Part shown: positions 56,006 through 64,000 of the stretch, piece after piece | Numbering within the stretch: position 1 is the first letter of the stretch | How the letters are laid out: every line of letters starts with the position of its first letter | DNA from: Owenia fusiformis | Lineage: Eukaryota; Annelida; Polychaeta; Sabellida; Oweniidae | NCBI GenBank assembly: GCA_903813345.2 | Contig: CAIIXF020000010.1 | Span: 11,413,181-11,477,180 of the forward strand | Reading direction: 5' to 3' | DNA length: 64,000 nucleotides | Notes under the pieces: model-generated | What the model saw: only the letters and a program-made list of their open reading frames with translations | Database searches by the model: none | Told to the model about the DNA's origin: nothing | Program-made: the position numbers and the translations under genes

Positions 56006-57095
56006 ATTTCTAAATTAAAAACAACAAATGAAGACTGATTATTTGCATTATTGATATCATGAACGTCAATGTCAACGGATGCATACATTGTATGTCAAGT
56101 TGTCAACAGTCAATGGGTACACAATATTAAACTTTTGTAATTCTGTAGACATTTAGCCAGCTGCATTCGTGAAGAACAATGCCTAATAAAATCAATAGTT
56201 CAGACGTCCGGTTCTTGCAAAATCACAATCGTGCAGAAAAGTCACCAGACAAACTCAAAGAAAAATACATACCCGTTTGCTAGAAAATGTATACATGTAA
56301 GATTCATAGGCGTAGCCGATGGGTGTGATCGCACCCCCCCCCCCCCCCATTTTCAGTGAGTGTCATTTTCAGTGAGTGCTACTTTCTCAGGCATGGAACA
56401 GTTTTAAAAGTTTTGAAATACTGTACCATTATTTTTCCCCAAACCAACTAGCTGATCTAGGGAATGGCGCCGGGCGCGCGTGCCCCCTCCAAAAATATGG
56501 GTGTGATCGTAACCAATGAAAATATAACCATGAGACACAAGATGAAAACAGCTTTAAAATATTCGAAGTTCCTAGCTCAATTTTGAAGGAATTCGAAGTT
56601 GCATCATTTTTTGTAAAATTCAAGATAAATCTTAATTTTTTGGCTTGTTAATTGTGCCATCGCACTGAAAACCGAATTTTTGGACGATCGCACCCCCCCC
56701 CCCCCTGACTGATACGCCTCTGAGATTTATGGGTACAAAAGTATATGACATAACAATTAATATAGTAGTTACTTACACCATCTAGCTATGTATTGTTCAT
56801 TCAAACATAGTTATAACATAATTTTCTCATAAAATTTATCCAGAAAATAAATTAAAACTTGTCTCAAATTAAAAGAAGTCTTTTTCATGACGTCATTCAT
56901 ATTTTAATTGCCCAGGTCCGTTAGCCAACTTTTGCCAAGGGGAGTCAATTTGCCCAAAATTCCAGGGAGGTTCCCATATAACAACTTAGGCCTAAAATCA
57001 CTTGAATCTAGTATTCACAATGTTGAAAATCTGCATGATTTTGAATTAACTGGCTGTGGGCCTGTCTAGGAGAAAATATTTAAATGAGAAAATGT
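56006..57095. other. flank with a GGCGTAGCC-type element
   Basis: Apart from the element at 56305-56722 nothing was recognised. The minus-strand open frame at 56429-56623 lies inside that element. Confidence 0.4.
56305..56722. mobile_element. GGCGTAGCC-type element
   Basis: The left end reads ATAGGCGTAGCCGATGGG with a long C run, and the right end CCCCCCTGACTGATACGCCTC. Its long C tracts are mirror images of the G tracts in other copies, so this copy is in the opposite orientation. Confidence 0.65.
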
Positions 57096-57103
57096 TATTT
57101 TTA

Positions 57104-57987
57104 TAGAGGCTGACGGTAATTCCGGTTATACGGTTTCGGTACGGAATTGAGCATTTATCGGTATTTAGATTTATTATTAACCGGTTAACCGACAATAAGC
57201 CCCGGGGAAATAAAAGACACGTCGTTTTTTTAATTATTACGTTTAATTTCAACTTTCACGATGCGGAGATTTACAAAGACGTTTAAATGTCCATGTTTGG
57301 CAGTTCAGGTGTGATTTCCATCTTTGGCAGTTCAGGTGTGATGTTCATGTTTGGCAGTTCGGGTGTATTAGCTTCATACTCAGGCTCAGATTTGGTTGTA
57401 GTTTTGTTTGACAGTTCCGGTGTAGTTGTAGTGTCAACGTCAGATCCAGAAACTGAATTATGTTTGTAAAAGTCATTTACGAACAACAAGGCATTGACAA
57501 CCTCAAGTTGAAGTCGTGCCCATTTGGAAGTGATGGTGTTGCCAGCTGCACTGAACTGGCATTCACTTGACACGGATGACGCAGGAATAGCATGATATGT
57601 TTCAGCCAAACTCGCCACATTAGGATATTTTCCTCCGTTTACTTTCTGAGAACTCAAGACAGTCAATAAACTTGGATGCTGATGACAAATAGCTGCCCAA
57701 TTGTTCAATTGGCTCGTCTTGGTCGTCATGTAATTTAAAACTAAAAATACATCTTGATTCGTAGAGATAGTTATATACTATTTCGTGAAGTTCATCAGTA
57801 TGGGTTCAAATTGGTCTTGTACCGTGTATGCATATATACTTGAGAAGCTACGGAGAGAGTTAGGAACAAAGTGGGGGTGGCAGCGCATTGGCATTTCATC
57901 TTACATATTTTTACCGGTATTTCGGTAACGGTACGGTTATTAGCGTGACGGTTACCGGTACGGTTTTCAGTACCGTTGCGACCTCTA
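57104..57987 (-). mobile_element. internally deleted hAT transposon, 884 bp, with 8-bp target duplication
   Basis: The left end TAGAGGCTGACGGTAA and right end (as complement) TAGAGGTCGCAACGGTA are imperfect inverted repeats. TATTTTTA directly flanks both sides (57096-57103 and 57988-57995); an 8-bp duplication is the hAT hallmark. CGGT/ACCG words cluster near both ends, like subterminal repeats. It contains the open frame at 57283-57729. Confidence 0.9.
57283..57729 (-). CDS. hAT transposase C-terminal (dimerisation) remnant, 148 aa
   Basis: Residues about 1-95 match the hAT C-terminal dimerisation region: a Trp near the start, then YPNVASLAETYHAIPASSV and SSECQFSAAG (usual form 'S-ER-FS-AG'), and LQLEVVNALLFVND. 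The remaining 55 residues are a short-period repeat of TPELPNMxI type. The DNA-binding BED finger and catalytic RNase-H-like domain are missing. The frame is open from an ATG, so a small dimerisation-only protein is conceivable, but a non-functional remnant is more likely. Confidence 0.75.
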   Translation of the reverse strand: MTTKTSQLNNWAAICHQHPSLLTVLSSQKVNGGKYPNVASLAETYHAIPASSVSSECQFSAAGNTITSKWARLQLEVVNALLFVNDFYKHNSVSGSDVDTTTTPELSNKTTTKSEPEYEANTPELPNMNITPELPKMEITPELPNMDI

Positions 57988-59828
57988 TATTTTTAGATCT
58001 TATTTTAATCAAGGCAATCTTATCTTTCAATTTATAGTGACGTTGAAAGTTTTTTAGAATAAATCCAAGTTAGTTTTAGCATCCATTGGCTTCCAACTCT
58101 AATTGAAAGCCCATGGTTTTATCATCCCAGTGAGGTTAGCCACTCTCTATCACCTATGTGTCAGAAAAAATATACTGCAAAGAAGGACCGTCCCAAGGAT
58201 TCCCAAAGGGGGGGGGGACATTTGCGAACGGATGGGGACAGGGTTGTGCCGCCGACACACCATGCAAAGAGATGCACAACTCAGATTAAAGAGGAAAAGA
58301 CTGAAAGTACATCGTTTATACCGTGATGCCATCTATAGATTAGAAAGGCTAGTATAGGTAAACTTGCTCAATATTGAGTTGGGCCATAAAAAGAAAATAC
58401 TTTGTTTAACGTATGGAGGCAAAAATTATGACAACTGATAACAAAGCATGTGAATTGTCATCACCTTACAGACCCCGAACACCGATCGCCGAACACAGTC
58501 CACAAAAAAAGTTCGAGACTACATGTAAGCTTATGTCACCACAAAGTACCAGTGAAATAAAAACCCAAGCTTGTTTCGGCTCGGAAATTAAATTAAATCG
58601 ATTATGGCTCTTAAAAGGTCGACATACCAATTTGTAGTGACTACAGGTACAAACACATATTTATACATCAACGATATCATTGGGGAGGTCATAGGGTTTC
58701 TTTTGAAAGTCTGGAGTGGTTCAAAAACTTATGCACAAGGCAGCAGCTCAAAGTAATTTCCCCCCGGTAATATCTCTCACTCTATGAGAAGTTGAACAAA
58801 TTTTGATTGGTATAGGTAGGTTTCCCTTTGCAATTTGTAAATATATTGTGCGTTTTATATACAGAGAAATGAAACAGATAAAATAGATGCATGGATGGTT
58901 TATAAATTAACATTTTACGCTTGCTGTGGTAGCCAAATGACATTTTACTCCATATCATTCATGTAAAAGGAAACAAGTATACTGTTATATTAACTTGTCA
59001 CAATTATCCCTAACATTCTGCACTCAGCCTTGGCCAAGTCGGTTTCTTTTTTACTAATCCGATCTTGAATCAAATCAATCAATCAAGATAAGTAGTTTAA
59101 GAGACCGACTCGGGCAAGACTATTCTGTACTGAGGCTCTATCTTTAGATCTTGAAAGAATCGCCTGTTCATAGAATTCTCCGGCATGAACTACATGTACA
59201 ATGTACTGTGGAATAAGCATTGTGAGAAGTCATGCCTGGCAAGTTCTGATTATATTAGCTTCTCTCTAACAGATCATAGTTCTTGTTGAAGGCAGAAAGA
59301 TGTGATAAGTATAAGAATGGGGAATAAGTCACCAAACAAAACTACTAATTAATGTACATATTAATTGAAACATCTAATTAAAATGCGTGATTGAAATGGG
59401 GACCGGAAACAATAAAATACTACACAGTCACTACAGTATCAGTTACATTTTTACTTGGAGACAGTGCTGCTGGACTCTGACTTCAAATATGAACATGCGA
59501 GTCACCGTAAGCTTAAAGATGAACCCCTGATTTATGGTCTTAAGTTGTCGGACACCAGAACCCTGATTGACACCCCCACTATCATCGTCACTGGTTGGTC
59601 AAATAACACTAATGTTATTCCCAGAATGTGTGATATTTTTTGTTTTATTCAAGTTATGATACTTTGGGAAGTAAAACGAAGAATCTATTTCTTATAGCCT
59701 CATTGACTAATATTGAACTTTACTTAGTCACGTGACTTCCCAGAAGTTGAAAATACAGCTGCATTCAAATGTTAGTGTGCTATTCCTCTGGACTGAACAA
59801 GGCATTGGTGAACTGTGGAAATATCACA
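57988..59828. other. intergenic stretch before the Ly6/uPAR gene
   Basis: A CCCCGAACACCGATCGCCGAACAC motif near 58472 recurs loosely in P4HA-like intron 5 (about 37535-37575) and near 60125, so it is probably a dispersed repeat. No gene was recognised; open frames at 58103, 58413 and 59455 look accidental. Confidence 0.35.
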
Positions 59829-60579
59829 ATGGGATTTGTGGTTATAATGTCGTTTGGGATCGTTATGCTTGCAGCCTTGACAAATCCAGGTATGTAGACT
59901 AGAAATACATGTATAGCTATGTCCATAAACAATGCAAGGATTGGGGAAACGCAAATGAGACTATTAAATCTTACCTTATTTTTCGGCCATAAGTTTTGGC
60001 TAGAGACTCGAGTAAATTAGATCTTGCTTACACGTGTCTTACCTTTCCATTTTCACCATGAGATTGAGATATCAGATATCTTCAGTTATCATAAATGTCA
60101 CCAACAGAAGTTGTGACCTGGACGGTGTTCGGCGGTCGGCGTTTGACAACTTCAAGACAATTTTTTTTACTGTGGATGATCCTAGTTTCACCATTTCTGG
60201 CAATATCACCCACAAATAAATAGACTTCCAACATTTTGTAACCATCAATTTAAGAAGTAAATGAAGTGTTCGCTTCACATGGACTTGAAATGTGAACATT
60301 TTATGACTTTTACCATTTTTGGCAGTTTCAGTTACCATGGGAATGAATATATGTTACCATGGAAACATTTCACACTCACAGTAATGAGTTGAATTTTGCC
60401 ATTTTCAGCTAAGAGTCTACAATGCTATCAATGTGTGGATGTAGCTGGTAGTTCAGATCTGATTTCATCTACAGGCCACTCTGACCCCAGTTGTAGGAAT
60501 GCCCCTACCTCTTCAGCTGAGTGCCAGTCTGGTCAAGTCTGTGGCTATTCTATGGGATCTATACAGGGACACTTGATTG
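59829..60579 (+). CDS. Ly6/uPAR-domain protein, first two exons (partial gene)
   Basis: Exon 1 (59829-59889, donor CCAG-GTATGT) encodes a signal peptide, MGFVVIMSFGIVMLAAL. Exon 2 (60409-60579, acceptor TTTTCAG, donor G-GTAAGT) begins in the matching phase. It encodes AKSLQCYQCVDV and further cysteines in SCR, ECQ and VCG, the spacing of the first half of a three-finger Ly6/uPAR domain. Such proteins are secreted or GPI-anchored at the cell surface. The second half, with the expected CC and CN motifs, was not found before 64000; it is probably beyond the window or in an exon I missed. A possible acceptor at about 61178 opens a hydrophobic frame, but it lacks the required cysteines. Confidence 0.7.
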
Positions 60580-61262
60580 GTAAGTTACCATGTGTAAGTT
60601 AGAAGTAGACCTTGACAAAACCTCATAGTCAGATGTTACAGCCCAAATGATGCATTATTATGTCATAAGACCTGCATTATTACAGTTAGGTCATTCAAAA
60701 AATACTGCACAGGTATTAAAGATCTAACTATACAATATTATTCATATTATTTAGTGTTGATTGGTGTCTCATAATCATATTTTCTTACTCTAAGTTTCAT
60801 TAATATTAGTTTTTCTAGGTTGCTATAGAAACCATATTATATCCAAAATATCCACCAGAAAGTGTTTTCACAACATATCATTTTCACTAAAATCAATCAG
60901 AAAAAATATTATTCTGATCACCCAAAGTCCAAATTTAAGATAAACAGTAAACACTTTTAGTGTATTAATCTCTATATATTCAGAATTACTTTTGAACTTA
61001 GTACTTGTTAATTGCTGATAACCAATTAATAACCACAACTTTTTGATTTACGTTCACTGATAGCATACTTTTTATTTAAAGGATATGTGAAATGTTAATG
61101 ATTAACTTTCCATTTTTGATGTACTTCCTTTAGAAAGTCTTAAGTATTGTATCCTGGCAATTTTCTGTTATTTACAGCATTGTGCAACCTGCTGTATTTT
61201 GTACTGTTCTTATGGTTATACTGTATGCTACTTGAAGTAAGATCATGGTTATGCTGTATATA
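60580..61262. other. probable intron of the Ly6/uPAR gene
   Basis: No further exon was recognised. Confidence 0.35.
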
Positions 61263-61790
61263 CAGGGTGGTAAAAAAAGTAATATCTTAATCATTTTAAG
61301 AACTCCCTGATATTTTACACATTTGTATATCATTCTATTTCCTACCAGCATACTACATTTCATGACCATCAGATTGATAGTCACAATGTTACAGCACTTT
61401 AAGAACATGCCTCAGTGGCAACTACATGTATTGCGCTTTCAGCAAACCTGCACACATTGTCCAAGATGTCCCTACCTGTGGAGATATGGCAAAGATAGTA
61501 TGAGAATGATGTTGGGACAATTGCAGACCTCAAAATTGAGATCATTTGTGTCATTCAGGCCATACCTACTGAGGAATGCATTTGGGTCATTGACAACTGT
61601 GCAGATTTGAATATAGCGGGATAATGCCCAAACGTCAAGCATGTTGTGCAAGGTGTTGTAAAATTGTGATTATCAGTCTCATGGTCATGAAATATGATTG
61701 GGTGGTAGGAAAGTGAATGATGTACAAATGTGTGAAATATCAGGGAGTAATTTCCTAAAATGACTAAGATATGAGGAAATGCAGGGTTTC
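61263..61790. mobile_element. mariner-type inverted-repeat element
   Basis: It starts TA-CAGGGTGGTAAAAAAAG. About 130 bp at each side are inverted copies (CTCCCTGATATTTTACACATTTG on the left, CAAATGTGTGAAATATCAGGGAG on the right, and CATGACCATCAGATTGATA inward). The right terminus is eroded. No intact transposase is seen. Confidence 0.7.
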
Positions 61791-62513
61791 CATTTTTATT
61801 TACTTTTGAAATCAAACTTGAAAAAAACTGAAAAAAGAGATCTGATCAAATGAAGAAATTATTGAAGTTATAGGATGAAGAAATGTCCTTTATAGGAATT
61901 GAATAGGTGATTATTATTTCTTCTGTTTCAAAATGGACACCATTTTAGTGTTCTGTTGAAAGCCCATGATTTTACAGTACTTTGTAACAAGATCTGAGAC
62001 AGTTTTAAATGCAAAATGGAATTTAAAGGATATTGATTTAGTTCAAAATCTAATTTTTAAAAAACAACATAGGCGCCATATTGAAAAATGATTGCCATTT
62101 CAAGCTATTTTTTTATTTTTGATGTAACTCAAAAAGTAGTTGAGCAAATACTTAGAAGCATGGCATTTTGTTGAAATCTTTTATGTAAATGCTAGAAAAA
62201 TACTTGGAAGTATATTACACTGTCTAATGACAATTTTGGAAAAATGTACTTGGAAGCATATTATTATTATTTGGCTAATAGGAAGCCATTTCCATTTTGA
62301 ATGTCTAATTTATTTTTAAGTTTTTGCTTAACTAGAAAAGTAGCAGAGTGTTCTGTTTTGTTAAACATGTTCCATCAATACATACAGTATATGGTTGCCA
62401 TTTCGAAACATGGTTTTGAGCAGTGTTATGTGGCACCAATGTTTGATGGGATTTGCTACTCCTTGGTGTTGCTGTTATCTAGTTATTTTATCCAGTTTTT
62501 GTGTAACTCCTTG
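61791..62513. other. AT-rich stretch, nothing recognised
   Basis: Words such as ATTTTGAAAAAT and CTTGGAAG.ATATTA recur loosely. The 104-codon open frame at 62301-62615 runs into the next repeat and is not a gene. Confidence 0.35.
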
Positions 62514-63900
62514 TTATGTCACCACCAAAAAGTGGTGACATATTGTTATGGTCTCCGTTTTTTTGCGACAGCCGTTGGTGGTTGGCGTCCGGCGTCTGGC
62601 GTCCGGCGTCTGTAACAATTTCTTACAACTTCCTATAACTTAACAAATACTGTTTAGACTGACTTCAATTTTTTTCTAAATCATCTACATCTTCTCAGAA
62701 GTTCAAATCTGACTTTAGATTTGACATTTGACCTTCAATGACCTTCTCAAGGTCAAAAAGGTCTTTTTTCAACTTGCTTCACATTGACTAAATTTTTTTT
62801 CAAAATCATCTACATGTTCTCAGAAATTCAAATCTGACTTTAGATTTGACATTTGACCTTCAAATCTGACTTTAGATTTGACATTTGACCTTCAATGACC
62901 TTCTCAAGGTCAAAAAGGTCTTTTTTCAACTTGCTTCACATTGACTAAATTTTTTTTCAAAATCATCTACATGTTCTCAGAAATTCAAATCTGACTTTAG
63001 ATTTGACCTTCAAATCTGACTTTAGATTTGACATTTGACCTTCAATGACCTTCTCAAGGTCAAAAAAGGTCAAAAAGGTCTGTTTTCAACTTGCTTCAAA
63101 TTGACTAATTTTTTTTTTCAAAATCATCTACATGTTCTCAGAAATTCAAATCTGACTTAAGATTTGACATTTGACCTTCAATGACCTTCTCAAGGTCAAA
63201 AAGGTCTTTTTTCAACTTGCTTCACATTGACTAAATTTTTTTTCAAAATCATCTACATGTTCTCAGAAATTCAAATCTGACTTTAGATTTGACATTTGAC
63301 CTTCAAATCTGACTTTAGATTTGACATTTGACCTTCAATGACCTTCTCAAGGTCAAAAAAAGGTCAAAAAGGTCTATTTTCAACTTGCTTCAAATTGACT
63401 AAATGTTTTTTTCAAAATCATCTACGTGTTCTCAGAAATTCAAATCTGACTTAAGATTTGACATTTGACCTTCAATGACCTTCTCAAGGTCAAAAAAGGT
63501 CAAAAAGGTCTGTTTTCTACTTGCTTCAAATTGACTAAAAAAAATTTTCAAAATCATCTACGTGTTCTCAGATATTCAAATCTGACTTTAGATTTGACTT
63601 AAGATTTGACATTTGACCTTCAATGACCTTCTCAAAGTCAAAAAAGGTCAAAAAGGTCTTTTTTCAACTTGCTTCAAATTGACTAAATTTTTTTTTCAAA
63701 ATCATCTACATGTTCTCAGAAATTGAAATCTGACTTTAGATTTAACATTTGACCTTCAATGACCTTCTCAATGTCAAAAAAGGTCAAAAAGGTATTTTTT
63801 CATCTTGCTTCAAATTGACTAATTTTTTTTTTCAAAATCATCTACGTGTTCTCAGAAATTCAAATCTGACTTTAGATTTGACTTAAGATTTGACATTTCA
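62514..63900. repeat. satellite of 126-167 bp units, rich in TGACCT/AGGTCA
   Basis: A lead-in (TATGTCACCACC.. palindrome, then GGCGTCCGGCGTCTGGCG) is followed by about nine units. Each contains AAAATCATCTACATGTTCTC, one or two copies of AAATCTGACTTTAGATTTGA, TTTGACCTTCAATGACCT, and CTCAAGGTCAAAAAGGTC. Unit lengths vary because the inner AAATCTGACTT.AGATTTGAC piece is doubled in some. The array stops near 63900. Confidence 0.92.
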
Positions 63901-63913
63901 CTGGGGAGTATCG

Positions 63914-63942
63914 TGATGCAACAACACCGTGTTGTTGCATCA
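63914..63942. repeat. perfect 14-bp-stem palindrome
   Basis: TGATGCAACAACAC and GTGTTGTTGCATCA flank a single C. It lies just outside the satellite, perhaps at the end of another element that leaves the window. Confidence 0.85.
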
Positions 63943-64000
63943 AGATGGCCAGACTTCCGGTGATAGATTTTCTTACGATATGTTGTTTCCCCAATTTAAA

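Noticed and set aside
55593-56018. A 141-codon plus-strand open frame
   Set aside because: It is antisense to the N-terminal half of the glycosyltransferase-like gene, and the same antisense frame is partly open in the paralog (29289-29516), which fits codon-composition shadowing.
61178-61262. Candidate third exon of the Ly6/uPAR gene
   Set aside because: An acceptor in the right phase opens a hydrophobic frame, but the CC/CN cysteines are missing and it runs into a mariner-type end.

Overview
This is animal nuclear DNA, visibly AT-rich, with intron-bearing genes that have GT-AG junctions and with many transposon remnants. The collagen-type prolyl 4-hydroxylase, the MARCH ubiquitin ligase, the class A GPCR and the Ly6/uPAR exon all point to a metazoan. 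The many mariner-type foldback elements and the TGACCT/AGGTCA-rich satellite resemble marine invertebrate genomes, perhaps a lophotrochozoan or hemichordate. I cannot fix the phylum from the sequence alone.

Genes, left to right. (1) A five-exon MARCHF2/3-like membrane RING-CH E3 ligase on the minus strand (2128-6943); intron 2 holds a higher-order GGATAGGAAGG/GTCATCCAG tandem repeat. (2) An intronless class A peptide-type GPCR on the minus strand (18493-19623). (3) An intronless type II membrane protein resembling a glycosyltransferase on the plus strand (29116-30069). (4) A complete 14-exon prolyl 4-hydroxylase alpha-like gene on the minus strand (32673-40800); all splice phases agree and give 564 codons plus stop. 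(5) A two-exon gene for a small secreted peptide precursor on the plus strand (44778-49489), with a TATA box and a repeated promoter motif. (6) A second glycosyltransferase-like paralog on the minus strand (55046-56005), with a broken third copy just beyond it (about 53893-53990). (7) The first two exons of a Ly6/uPAR-domain gene on the plus strand (59829-60579), whose remainder is not recognised here.

Most of the rest is repeats. There is a 538-bp foldback element with a 6-bp target duplication plus related pieces, one of them interrupted by another palindrome. There are several mariner-type TA-flanked elements, some with transposase traces, and an 884-bp internally deleted hAT element with a perfect 8-bp target duplication that still encodes the hAT dimerisation region. 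A family with GGCGTAGCCAG ends occurs at least four times; one copy carries an internal tandem array. Also present are a 22-bp minisatellite (about 14.85-16.7 kb), a decaying roughly 240-bp tandem array (22.5-23.6 kb), a satellite of 126-167 bp units at the right edge, and two identical 186-bp direct repeats 4.9 kb apart.

The genes look functionally unrelated, as expected in an animal genome. The items most worth following are the unrecognised secreted peptide precursor, the glycosyltransferase-like paralog group, the hAT remnant and the 186-bp direct-repeat pair.
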